From Artocarpus heterophyllus (Eukaryota; Streptophyta; Magnoliopsida; Rosales; Moraceae): 64,000 nucleotides of DNA. The stretch is taken from the NCBI GenBank assembly GCA_025403435.1, contig CM046345.1:20902117-20966116 (forward strand), written 5' to 3'. Below the pieces are notes generated by a model. It did not search any database, had not been told where the DNA came from, and worked only from the letters and a program-made list of their open reading frames with translations. Of this stretch, positions 26,471 to 38,141 are shown piece by piece (within the stretch, counting starts at the first letter, position 1; each line of letters begins with the position of its first letter). The translations under genes were made by a program, and so were the position numbers.

Positions 26471-27690
26471 GCAAGGACCATCCTTTACTAGTCTTTTAAT
26501 TCTATTTAGGTTAATGTGACCAAGTCTAAAATGCCAGAGATATGTGTTGTTATCATGAGAAATCTTTTGCCTTTTATTCTTAGGTTTGGCTACTTTGAAC
26601 ATTTCAAGTATTAAGCAATGGTTAGGACTTGATTTTAAAGAAAATATAAACCATCATTTAGTTCTCTAGAACATAATTTTAAACCATTCTTTGAAATAAA
26701 AACATTTCATTATCAAAAGAAACTTTAAATACTTGTTCATTTAATCTAGAAACATAAATTAAATTTCTATCAAATCCTAGAATAAAATAAACATTTTTTA
26801 AAAGTAAATTATTATTTCTAATTGAAGTTTAATTTCTCCTATTACTTTAGCTGAAACACTAGCTCCTTGCCCATGACAATCATGTACTACCCATCGGTAA
26901 GCTCCTGTGAAGAACAAACATTGTGCAAAGAAGAACAAATATGGTTAGTGGCTCTCGACTCAACTACCGAGGTTGAGAACTCATTTTCTACAACACATGT
27001 TTCTAAAACTAGTAAATTACATTTACCTTAGTTATTCTTTTTCTTAGTTTTGGACTTTCTAGCATCTTTGTTCTTCCTCTTGTTAGAATTTAAAGAACTA
27101 GTAGTATCTGCAACATTTGCTTTATTGCTATCCATAAGGTTGAAAGTCACAATTTTTGAAACACATTCAACAATTGAGTGAGCCCTGCGTGCATGTTGTT
27201 CATGACGTAGTTAGTCTTGAATTGTTGGATGGTGGGACTTAGACTTTCTGAGATCATTCCCATTTGTGTTCCCTTGTTAATGATTGCTCCATTAAGCTCA
27301 CCCTTATGAAGATGGTTGATTATATTGAGTACATGGATGTGAATAACGGTGCTTGACTTTATCTTGTTGTTCATGAACAACTTCATAGCATCAAGACGAG
27401 CTTTTTTATTTGGTTAGCCAAACATGCCATCCAGTGTCAATAGTCTCTATCTCCTCATGCTTCCTGTGAAGCACTTTAGACATTCCAATCAACAGATAGC
27501 ACTGAGCTTTCTACTTGGTCTTTTGCCAACGAGAATAGGCATACCAGTCTACTACTTTAGCTTTTGTTGCGGGGACTGGAGGACATTCCTCTAAAAGGAC
27601 AAACTTGTAATCATCATTAATGAGCAATAGGTTCATGTTACTTTCTTAGTAAATTGTTCAAGTGTGACAAGGTTAACAATTGGATTAGAC
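26471..27690 (-). pseudogene. Ty1/copia gag and protease-region fragment (second element)
   Basis: Reads from about 27690 down. The gag start (NPIVNLVTLEQF) is followed, with frame breaks, by a UBN2-type gag (NGAIINKGTQMGMISESLSP and QQFKTNYVMNNMHAGLTQLL), then a Lys-rich stretch and an ATNHICSSL protease-region motif. It ends with a pre-integrase motif (YLWHFRLGHINLNRIKRLV, 26417-26602). Integrase and reverse transcriptase are missing. This element differs from the copia just to its right, whose gag sequence is different. Confidence 0.75.
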
Positions 27691-27883
27691 ATATTACTGA
27701 AATATTAAATAAATAAACATTAAATTTGCGTGCATAAATATTACAAGCAAATAAACGAGTTTTAGGCATAGGGAATAATTATTTGTCGTACTATTTGCAT
27801 TAAAAGACAAATAAATTTTTTTAATAAAAAGACAAACGTGTACCTTTGGAAAATGATCAAAAGTGTGATAATTAGGGATGTAA

Positions 27884-28311
27884 TGTTGGAAATTTGTTCA
27901 AATTCAAACATCAAACTCTTTTATTACAAAAATAAACACTCTTATAATTACAACTCTTCACACTTTTAAAGAACTCACTTAAGAACCTTTGGTTCTTCTT
28001 TTCCCCACTCTTAAAAGTTCTTACTTCTTCTTGATGCAAAATGAGAGAAATCACCCCTATTTCTACTAGTGACACATCCTTAACCAATGGCTAAGATTAT
28101 GCCAACGCATTTTTAATCTAAAGGCTACAATTCACTCTCAAAAATTCTCCTCCAAAATATCTCCAATTTAGAATTCTCTATAATTCATCCACTCCAAAAA
28201 ATATCTAGATATTTTAAAAGAATAATCTAGAAAATCTTTCCAAGAGTTAGGTTTGGATTTAAATTTTAACTTCACCAAGTTTTGGGCCTAAAACAAGTTT
28301 ATATTTCAACA
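27884..28311 (-). repeat. Copia element 3' LTR
   Basis: 428 bp, starting TGTTGGAAATTTG and ending ATATTTCAACA. It pairs with 32787-33191, with several indels and substitutions, so the insertion is old. A purine-rich polypurine tract (AAGTTTAAGGGGAG on the minus strand, about 28312-28325) borders it inside, as expected for a minus-strand element. Confidence 0.85.
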
Positions 28312-28327
28312 CTCCCCTTAAACTTCT

Positions 28328-31300
28328 TTATAAACCAAGTGCATTTCTCAACCTGAAAAAATCTTCTTGCTTCAATGGCTTGGTGAAGACGTCTACAAGT
28401 TGGTCATGAGACCTCACATACTCTAGTCACACATCCTTTCTTATGATGCACTTCCTTATGTGGTGATATCAAGTATCAATATGCTTGCTTCGATTATGGA
28501 ACACTGGATTTTTAGCTGGAGCTATTGCTGATTTGTTGTCAACATAAATCTCCATTGGTTCTTCTTGCGTCATGCTTAATTCCTTCAACAAATTTCTTAG
28601 CCATATTGCATGACTAATGCACAATGTACCAGCAACGTACTTAACTTCATAGGTTAAAAGGGTGACGATTACTTACTTCTTCGAGATCCAGTGAAGGCAG
28701 CATCTCCCATGAAAAATACAAAACCGGTTGTGCTTTTTCAATCATCGGTGTCTACGGCCCAACCAGTATCGCTATATCCAACGAGCTTAGTCATTAGAAA
28801 CTGAAAATTTAAGCCAAAGTTTGTTGTACCTTTAAGATAATGAAAGATTCTCTTTGTAGCTTTAAAATGGGTAGTTGTTGGAGTCTCCGTGTAGCGACCC
28901 ACAAGTCCAGTTGCATAGAGAATGTTGGGCCTTGTACAAGTTAGATACTGCAAACATCCAACTAGGCTCTTGAAGAGTGTTGGATCTACTTTTTCTGCTT
29001 CATCATCTTTGAACAATTTGATTTCGCACTCTACTGGCATGCTTATTGGGCTATAGTCATCCATCTTGAACTTTTTGGGGGTCTTTTTTGTATAACCTTC
29101 TTGTGAGGTAAAAATTCCCTCTTCCTTTTGCTTGACTTTGATGCCGAGGTAGTATGCAATCAGTCTGATGTCTGTCATCTCAAATTCTTTGGCCATCACT
29201 TGCTTGAATTCTTCAAACATGCTTGAATTATTGCCTGTGAAGATCAAGTCATCCACTTATAGACACACTATCAAGATATCTCCTTCTTTGACTTTGACGT
29301 AGAGAGCATGCTTATATGGACATTTAGTGAAACCATTCTCTGAGAAGTACTTGTTGATTCAACTATTCCATATCTCAGTGCTTGCTTTAGACCTTAGAGA
29401 GTCTTTTTCAACTTTAACACTTTGTCTTCTTGCCCTTTGACTTCATACCCTGATGACTGTTAAATGTAGACTTCTTCTTCAAGAACTCTATTCAAGAAAG
29501 CTGACTTTACATCCATTTGATGTATCTTCCACTTGTTTTAGGCTACCAAAGAAATGATGAGTCTAATGGTTTCTAATCAAGCAACAGAAGAAAATACCTT
29601 ATCATAGTCAATTCCATCTTTTTGACTATGGCCTTTCACCACGTTCTTGCCTTGTATCTTTCAATTTCTCCGTTAGCATTCTTCTTCACCTTGTATACCC
29701 ATTTTACACCAGTAGCTTTATGATCTTGGGAAGCTGAGCAAGTTCCCACGTGTCATTTTTCTCGATGGCTCTAATTCCTTCATCCATCACATTTCTCCAT
29801 TTCTTATCTTGCAAAGCTTCTCAAAACTTCACTAGCTCATAGTAGCAAAGAGGCAAAAGAGAGTGAGATTATCAAGTCTCTCAGTCACCTCATAGAGTTC
29901 TTGAAAACTCCTTGTTCGATCTTCATCTCTTTCCTTTAAGAAAGACAGCGGTGAATTTCTATCATCAGTCGATGTTGGTGAAATGGGTGGTGTAGTGGGC
30001 TCTTCTCTCAGTTGCACCATTGTTGCTTGCATAGCTTCTTCAAATTCAAGAGTGAAGTTACAGTCTTCATCATGTGGTTTCCAATCCCATTCACATTCTT
30101 CATCGAAAACTACATCTCGACTGATGATGACCTTCCTATTTTTAGGATTGTACAACTTGTATCCTTTGGAATTGTTGTCGTAGCCCATAAAGATAAACTC
30201 CTCGCTTTTGTCATCCAACTTGCTCCTTTGCTCATCAGGTATATGCACATAGGCTATGCTTCCAAAAACTCTTAAATGTGAGATGCCAGGCTTTCTTCCA
30301 TTTCATGCTTCTTGTGGTGTTTTGCCCCATACGCTCCTTATTGGTGGACAATTTGATAAGTACACAGCATAAGCCACAGCTTTTGCCCAAAATTCCTTTG
30401 GCATTTTCTTGCTTTTGAGCATGCTAAATGCCATATTGAGGATAGTCCTATTCTTCCTTTTCGCAACTCTCTTCTATTGAGGGGATCTCGAAACAGTTAG
30501 GGGTCGTCGAATTTCATTTGCTTCACAAAACTCTTGGAACTATTTAGAAGTGAATTCTTCTCCTTAATTAGATCTCATAGCTTTAATCTAAAGATCGATT
30601 TCTTTCTCTACCGTGGCCTTGAACTTCTTAAATGCTTCAAAAACTTTTGATTTCTACTTCAAGAAATAAACCCACATCTTTCTTGAAAAATCATTGATGA
30701 AGAGAAGGAAGTAGTTGCTTTTCCCAAAGGAACTTGGCTGGATAGGTCCACACACATCTGAATGAATGAGCTTGAGTGGCCTTCGGGGTCTCAAACTTGT
30801 CTCCTTTGGAAAGCTATTTCTGAACTACTTCCCAAGTAGACATCCTTCACAAAGTTGGCAGGGTGGTTGATGTGTGGCAATCCTCTCACCATTTTCTTCC
30901 TGGCTAGTAACTCCTACCCTCCAAAGTTAAGATGTCTAATTCAAAGATGCCACAACTAGGATGCAACTTTATAGCAAGCCTTGAGACACTTTCCAACATC
31001 ATGTTGAATATTCAAACTAAACATTCTACTCTTCGACATTTTTACCTTGGCAATTAAATTTCCATTGTCATCTCTCATAAAAACACTACAATCTTTCATG
31101 TGAATATTATAGCTTTTTTCTAAAAGTTGACCTAGACTCAAAATGTTGCTTTTCATGTTAGTCACATAGTAGACATCTGAAATTAACTAATGACTTCCAT
31201 CTTTTGCACGAATGAGAATGTTACCCTTTCCTTTCACCGATGATTTGGAATCATCTCCAAAAAAGACACTTCCGCTTACTAATTCATTGAGCTCTATGAA

Positions 31301-32368
31301 CATGTTTCTTTTTCCACACATATGATTGCTTGCACTAGTGTCAATATACCATGTAATCTCTTGCTCTCCATAGTTGTTGTTGTTGTATGCTAGCAGTAAA
31401 GTGCTATCCTCCTTTTTCTTCTCTTCTACATAGTTGACTCTCTCGTTGACTCTATTATTGAGAGCTCTACAATCTCTAGCATAATGGTTGAACTTGTGAC
31501 AATTAAAACATTTAACTTGAGATTTTTCATTCCTTAAGTTTGAATATTTCCTTCTACGTCCACCTATAGAGCTTTCTCCTATTTCATAGTTGTTACTGTT
31601 GTTGGAATTGTTGTAAGAGTTCCAACCTTGTCTACATCCATGACCTCGACTTGCCTCTCATCTTTGACCTTGTTCTCTACCATGACCACGTTGGCTTCTA
31701 TTGTTATTGAAGCTTTCTTCGTACTTGGTAGGTTAGACTTCCATCTTAAGGAGTTGATCAATGATCCCTTTCTTCTTTTTCTTTTCTTCGTGCGCTTGTA
31801 ACGAACCCAACAAAATGCTCAATAGTCATGTCTTTTAAATCTTTGGTTTCTTCAGTGATAGTTGTGATACTATCAAACTTTGAGTCTAATGATTGAAGAA
31901 TCTTCTCCATGATGGCCACATCTTCTAACTTCTCACCATTTCTCTTTAGTTGATTAGAAATGGCTAAGACTCTAGAGAAGTAGTTAGAAACCAATTCACC
32001 TTCTTTCATTTGTAATGATTCAAACTCTCCTCTTAAAGTTTGAAGTCGTACCTTTTAAACCTTTTCCTCTCCCATGTAAGAGACGTGGAGCTTCTCCCAT
32101 GCTTGCTTAGAGGAGGCAGTACTGAAGATCTTCTCAAACCATCATCATCTAAGGCTTGATACATAAGGAAGAGAGCCTCCTTGTCTCTCTTTCTTAAATC
32201 CTTCAAACTATCCTTTTGTGTTAAGTATAGTGTCGACTCGTCCTTTAGTTCTTCGTAGCCTTTCTCTATAACCTCCTAAACATCATGTGCTTCAAGTAGT
32301 ACCTTCATCTTGATACTCTAATTGTCAAAGTTGTTTTCCTTGAGTGGTGGAACTTGGAAAGATGTCAT
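28328..32368 (-). pseudogene. Ty1/copia gag-pol polyprotein, heavily decayed
   Basis: In order on the minus strand: gag from the ATG at 32368 (MTSFQVPPLKENNFD, then a stop where a Trp is usual); UBN2-type gag 31758-32009; a zinc knuckle CFNCHKFNHYARDC near 31490; protease motif WYIDTSASNHMCG near 31360; pre-integrase and integrase fragments 31165-30250 with many stops; a 138-codon frame 29832-30248 covering the integrase C-terminal region; reverse transcriptase to RNase H, open at 28738-29256 (VDDLIFTGN, ARPN-like TRPNILYATG, GYSDTGWAVD); and FTKPL near the end, with stop at 28328-28330. The Tyr of the catalytic YVDD box is a stop codon (29257-29259). It cannot be autonomous. Confidence 0.9.
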
Positions 32369-32770
32369 ACTGCCTATAGCTATAACTTTTAATGAAGTGA
32401 AATTTAGGAATTCTGACTACACGGATGGATCAAAAACGTTGAAAAAACTTAGAAGAGACCCAGGGACAAAAAGTAAATTTTTCGGTCAACGTATGGTCAA
32501 CGGTCAACGCAGTCAACAGTCAATGGTCAAAGTTGGTCAACGCTGGCTGAAACTTCCAACGGCTCGTTCGAGCACATCCGAACTCTGATTTAGCTGATTT
32601 TTGTGGGTACATGCTCGTCTCGTTGTTCTCTTCGATTTGATATGCTATAGTGATATGTTTGGAACAAATTTTCTATACTCTCAATCTCAAGATATCTTTT
32701 TAGATATGGAAGTTTAACCAAAGCTACATCCATAGAACATACTAAGAATTTTAAGATACCTTACAACTTT

Positions 32771-32783
32771 GGCTCTGATACCA
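32771..32783 (-). other. Copia primer-binding site
   Basis: Minus-strand TGGTATCAGAGCC, complementary to the 3' end of initiator Met-tRNA. It lies three bases inside the 5' LTR and fixes element orientation. Confidence 0.9.
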
Positions 32784-32786
32784 TTT

Positions 32787-33191
32787 TGTTAGAAATTTAT
32801 TCAAACTCAAACACTAAACTCTTTTATTACATGATTGAACACTCTTATAATTACAACTCTTCACACTCTCAAAGAACTCACTTAATAACCTTTAGTTCTT
32901 CTCTTCCTTACTCTTAGAAGTTCTTGCTTCTTGATGCAAAATGAGAGAAATCACCCTTATTTATACTAATGACTTCTTCTTAACCAATAGCTAGGATTAT
33001 GCCAACACACTTTTAATCAAATGGCTACAATTCACTCTCTAGAATTCTCCTCCAAAATATCTCCTATCTAAAATTCTCTATAAATCATCCACTCCAAAAA
33101 AATTTTTTGAAGAATAATCTAAAAAATTGGACTTGGATTTAAAGTTTAACTTCATCAAGTTTTGGGCCTAAAACAAGGTTATATTTCAACA
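32787..33191 (-). repeat. Copia element 5' LTR
   Basis: 405 bp, TGTTAGAAATTTATTC to ATATTTCAACA. The outer edge abuts the SRO copy C linker exon with no spacer. The five bases outside (GCCGA) do not match those outside the other LTR (TGTAA), so the target duplication is missing. Confidence 0.85.
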
Positions 33192-33745
33192 GCCGATCCA
33201 AGGCCAAATACAAGTAGGGTCTTCTGTATCTGGGATTGTAAGTGTTCAAAATATATATTTTTTTCCTTATTGTTATTTTCAGAATGAAGAAAGATATATT
33301 AAATTTGTTTTTATTATGTTGCTTGTCGTTCGGAATAATTACTAGCATTGTCAACAAATTTTCGTTTTGGTTGATCTTAGGAAAGCAGTGCCCGTCTAGT
33401 GTGTAGCCCTTTTAAAATTTCCAAAGCTCCAATGATGCCTTTTCCTGTGTTATTTGATGCTATTACACGTGAAATTCCTCCAAGGGACATGAAGGTAATT
33501 AATGAGAATTATCAACTATTTAAGGTAGTCCCAATAACATTTTTCCTCTTTAACCATTTCTGATATTTATATACTTTATTGTAATGATGTCTTATCTACA
33601 GGCAAGGGAAATGACGCATGATGCTTTTATCAAGTTGTTGAGGTCAACAGTGGAAGATACTCTATTGAAGTCTATATTGTCTAGGCTTAAAGCTGAGGTA
33701 TGCTTTTATCAAGTTGTTGCGGTCAATAATTTGCATTTTCCTTAG
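33192..33745 (+). pseudogene. SRO/RCD1-like 3'-end fragment with RST exons (copy C)
   Basis: Three exons with good splice sites: a truncated linker exon 33192-33237 (QGQIQVGSSVSG), an RST exon 33381-33524 (144 bp, the same size as in the intact gene; PFPVLFDAITREIPPRDM) and a last exon 33602-33745 (MTHDAFIKLLRSTVEDTLL, ending TAG). The frame is open throughout, but WWE and PARP exons are absent. The linker exon is cut exactly where the copia LTR ends at 33191. A 26-bp direct repeat with one mismatch (33622-33647 and 33701-33726) lengthens the C-terminus relative to the intact gene. An orphan RST peptide is possible but no promoter is visible. Confidence 0.85.
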
Positions 33746-34430
33746 TATTGTAGATTGGCCAATTACTAGGTTACATAATGAATTGTTTAGTTTTCTAGTA
33801 TTATCTAGTAATGTAGAACATATACAATTTCCTTAAAAAGAGTGTGTTGTAATTTAGATTGAGGGTTGCAATAATTTAGCTTGAACAGAGTAACTTTGAA
33901 TCGAATTCACTTCCTTTCTTTTCACCTGAAACCTTTCATGCCTTTTAAGGCTTGGTTGATGAGTTGCTGAATTCTACTAGTTATGTTTTCCATAATTATC
34001 ACAACTGTTGTGAATCATTATAGAGAAGTTTTTTTCTTATGGCCATCCACTGTGAATGATAAGTTTCACATTCTCCCCCTTTACATAACTCTCAATTAGG
34101 ACTTGATCAAAAATATTCATTTAATGGAATACAATCTATCAAAAGATTGGAAGAAAAGTGCATTGATGTGCCATGCATTGTTTGAATAACTTATGTACTT
34201 TTCTTTTAATAGGAATAAAATCTTTTGACCGTTTTCCAGGCCACAAGCACAGACAAAAACTGAAAAAATTTGTGTAAGTGCCAAAGTATGAGCGTGGACA
34301 TTAAGGCAACTTAGTGAATATGGAATGACGTGACTGGAATGATATGTTTGCAGATGTTGTCGCAGCTTCCTCTCCATCTGGCTTTTGGACTTGCAACAAG
34401 ACAATCTAGAACATCAATATCTATGCGAGT
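33746..34430 (+). repeat. 3' flank of SRO copy C
   Basis: Non-coding. It matches, inverted, the 3' flank of the intact SRO gene (about 44990-45700). The shared stretch includes a Lys-anticodon-like false signal but no tRNA fold was convincing. The minus-strand 95-codon frame at 34117-34404 is not supported by homology. Confidence 0.6.
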
Positions 34431-34922
34431 TGCGACTCTTTTTTGTTTTAGATGTTTATGTTGATGACATATTAGTTCCAATGTTTATTATTTTATAGTT
34501 TTTCAATGCTTATGTTAATAATATATCAGTTTGAACAATATATTTGAAGTAATTGAGTTGAAGTTTAAACTCCCAAAATTTTGTGGAGTTTTTTGTCCCT
34601 AGTTTAATTTCAATTTTTTGAGATATTATTGTTGTCGTTGTCATCGTCATTGTTAGTACTACTATTGCTGTTACCAAGTTTTTAAAAAGCTTATTAAAAA
34701 AATGGTTTTAAAAAGCACGGAAGGCGCACTCCTCATGGTGTGCCTCAGAGTGAGGCATTGCTTCTACCCTGGAGGCATACGTCTCGATAGGACTCGGATA
34801 AGGCGTGCGCCTCATCCATTAGAGGTGTATGCCTCGAGGCTACACCTCAAGAGGCATATGGAGCGTACACCTCTATTCCCCCATGTGTTTTAACGTATTT
34901 GGTGCCTATATAAGTTGGGCTC
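34431..34922. other. Intergenic with GC-richer AGGCG/GCCTC repeat
   Basis: About 34710-34880 is unusually GC-rich for this window and contains several alternating GCGCCTC, GAGGCAT and GCCTCGAGGC words. Such arrays are common in dispersed plant repeats. I do not recognise a family, and the 63-codon frame there is probably chance. Confidence 0.4.
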
Positions 34923-36114
34923 TATAACACCCAGAAAGTTAATTAAGTATGATTAGTGTGTAAAATAGTAAATTAGTGTGCCTTATTGTAATTTGAACTT
35001 AATCTAATTATTTTGTGATATTTTCCAATTAATTTTATTTTTAATTATTTTTATTAGTTATTTTAAATTTTGAAACAAAACAATTTGTCAAATACCCAAC
35101 ACGTCCCTCCTTGAAAGCCATGTGCTGGACATGGAATTATACAACCACTTGCTTCCCTCTATTTAATCTCTCTCTCAACCTTATTTTTCCTTACTTCCTC
35201 TCACTCTTTTCTCATCTCTCTCTCTCTCTCTCACCGTCCCTCTCTTTCTCTCTTCCCTCTTTCATTTTGTTCCAAAAATTTGAGGAAGAGCCTTTGATTC
35301 TCAGCAAGATTGGGAGCCAAGAATCATGCCGGAGGCTCCTAAACTCAGTTCAAAGATCAAATTTAAGGTTAGTTTACTTTCTTTTCAAAATTTCAAAGTT
35401 TATTTTCAAACTTTTCAATCCTCCTTGTATGTTAGAATTTGAGTTTCTTGGAGCTTAGAAACCCTTCAATCTAAGTTTGTGGGACTCAAATCATCATGAA
35501 TCTAAGCTTGATTGAGCAAAAATCGAGCTAAACTAAGTTTTTACTTTTTATGCATTTTCAGAATAATTTCAATAATTGTGGAAAACTTGTTGATAAGTGT
35601 TTAAATATGTTCTATTATGTTAATTTATCATCTTTGAACATTATCCACACTTTGGGAACTGTAAAAATAGGTTTAAAGTGAGTTTTGAGCTCAAATTGGC
35701 CGAGGCTCAACATCTGAAATTTTCTAGATTTCGGCAAATCGGCGGGTCAAACTTGAACTTTAGCATGCTGGATTCATAAGATTGGCAGGCTGGGCTCAAG
35801 CAGTTCGGCAAGTCCGATCTGGATGGTCGGTAAGCCGAATTGCAGAAGTTTGGTAGGCAGGTTGAGGGAGTTCGACAGGCCGACCGGGCTATGTAAAAAT
35901 GATTGTTTTTCACTTGTTTTCACCATTTAAAATTTGAATAGAGAACTTGACCTTGTAACATGATTTTGTGAATATTAAAGGCACACTAAGGCACCATGAG
36001 ATAGTCTAGCATTGTAGAGTATTCTAAGTTAGATATTGACAAATCTAGTTCATGTTTAAGGTTGTTCATGGTTCCAAGGAGCTAATGTATAGCAGGTCAC
36101 CTTAAGGTGTGACA
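34923..36114 (+). repeat. Gypsy-like solo LTR, plus orientation
   Basis: Starts TATAACACCCAG (a worn TGTAACACC-type gypsy LTR start) and ends AAGGTGTGACA. It is about 1.19 kb and includes a CT-rich tract (35199-35265) and a GC-richer part with repeated TTCGGCA/GGCAGGC words. No primer-binding site, polypurine tract or gypsy coding region adjoins. The 115-codon frame at 35111-35458 lies wholly inside it and is rejected as a gene. Confidence 0.55.
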
Positions 36115-36432
36115 AAAGGCATGATATTAGGTAATTTGTAACAAGTTTAGTAGCTCCACCAATAATCCCTTTAGTTAATCAAATAAGATCTAGTGAGGTG
36201 TATCTTATTCTAATTTGCTTTATTTTTTGAAACTCGTCAAAGAATAAAAAAAAATGTATTTTCAAACAACTTTGAAAATAATTTATTTTTCAAAATTTGT
36301 CAAAGAATAAAAAAATGTATTTTCAAACAACTTTGAAAATAATTTAAAATCACATATTTTAAAAGTTAAAATATAATAAAACAATTCTTCAGAACATTTA
36401 AAAATATCTATTAGGCAAAAACAAGTTTAAAA
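36115..36432. repeat. Spacer with 58-bp-class tandem duplication
   Basis: A near-identical segment (GTCAAAGAATAAAAAAATG and onward) occurs twice in a row at about 36230-36345. No gene. It separates the two inverted LTR-like units. Confidence 0.6.
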
Positions 36433-37647
36433 TGTCACAACCAAAGAAAGGGTATAGAAAATCTTACCTTGGTATGAGCATACCGATGCCGTTAGCTCCC
36501 GCGGTTCTAATAACCAAACATATGCTCCTATATGTTTAGAACCTTAGTTGCATTTAAAAAAGGTTAGAAACCAATTTCGAAGATAAATCAAGTATCATTA
36601 TGCCAATTTAATCATTAGTATATCACATCTAACATTCAAATAGCAGTTACGCACAATTGCCAATGCATGATGCAACTATGCTCAAAAATATATTTTTAAA
36701 ACTAAAATTCTAGTCTAATATAGTCTAAAAACAATCTAAAAATAATGCAAGTTGAAAAGGAGGTCAAAAAAGTTACAATTGTAAAATTTGAAAAATTCTC
36801 GGCCTATCAGTATAGAGTACCAGGCTCTCGGTTTGGCTGGCCAAGAGGCCAGTCGCCTAATGGAGTCCGGCTTGCCAGTCTCAATGGTCAACTTGCCATT
36901 TTGTTGGAACCTGAAAAATTCTAGATTCCGTTTTCGGGCCTTTCGAGCATTAATATTCAACCAACCTGTTCTAACAGTTCCAAGATCATAGAAAAAGCAC
37001 AAAAGCTTTAAAAAACAATTTGAAATAGTTTGAAATCATTTTCCCCGAAATCTAAACACCAAAACACAAGTTTGATTCTTGCATACACAAACTTTTCAAA
37101 ACAAACCTGAGCATATTCAATTCGAATTTCATCTTTTAAATCACAGAAAAACCTCAACATGAAATTGACATATCCACAAACTAAACATGTTATACTCTTT
37201 GTTTTCGCAACAATACATCGAAAAAAACATTATGTATGCTAGATGTGCTTCAAAACCACAATCATGTATCAAACAACCCATAAATCCTCTTTCAATCCGA
37301 AAATTGTAGTGTGAAGATCGTCACAAAATTTGAACCAATGAAAGGCACAACCCAAGACCAGATTTTCTATATGAAATCTGATGGAGGGTTTTCACGTGAA
37401 TAAAAGGCGAAAATTCTGAAATGACATTTTGATAATTTAAGAGGAAGAACAGTGGCAAAATTAATAAGTGGAAGGGCAATAACAATTGTAAATAGATGGA
37501 ACTGCACAAAAATTAATATTTAAAATTGTTCGACCAGAATTGTATTTGTTTCAAATTAAAATGATGAAATAAAATTTACAATAAACACTAATGACAATAA
37601 TTTAAATTAACATAATTAATACTATTTTAAAATTCTCTGGTGCTATA
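36433..37647 (-). repeat. Gypsy-like LTR, minus orientation
   Basis: Read on the minus strand it starts TATAGCACCAGAG and ends TTTGGTTGTGACA. At about 1.2 kb it parallels the unit at 34923-36114, including the shared GGAGCTAA near the end and the GC-richer middle. The overlapping 88- and 67-codon frames on opposite strands (36736-37002) fall in that middle region and are not genes. Confidence 0.55.
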
Positions 37648-38141
37648 ACGTGGGTTACGAATTTGCAACTACAGATTGAACATATCTTCATGCAAAACAA
37701 ACAACATGTGCATGTTTAGAATAGCAAAGAGTACGTCCTCTAAAAGAAAACTAATCAATTCTAACGTTTTTAGAATGATGGGGTCTGACGTGACGAGTTG
37801 ATAATGTTACAACAGAAGAACGGTTATCATTGTAACCATAACGTTTATCTTGTTATTTAAACTTCATATTCATTCATTATTTATATGTTGATATTAAAGA
37901 TTATATTTACTTTTTAGAAATTTAAATTCAACTAACTAATGGTTTAATAAAATTGTTTTACTTTTAGCTATACATGCATCAAAATCATTATATTTACTTT
38001 CTCAATATAAATTTTTTCGATTTTAGTCCCTAATAATCCCTAGCTAAATGGAGAGACAGAAAATAAAACAAAGTAATATATTGTGGACCAAAATAGTACA
38101 TTTTAAAATTTTTCGTTAGATATTTAAACTTAACTAATGGA
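37648..38141. other. Intergenic, nothing recognised
   Basis: AT-rich. No coding potential, repeats or regulatory sites that I can support. Confidence 0.5.

Noticed and set aside
34117..34404. 95-codon minus-strand frame beside SRO copy C
   Set aside because: Antisense to 3'-flank sequence shared with the intact SRO gene, where the frame is not kept.
35111..35458. 115-codon plus-strand frame rich in Ser/Leu
   Set aside because: Lies inside a gypsy-like LTR over its CT-rich tract; not a gene.
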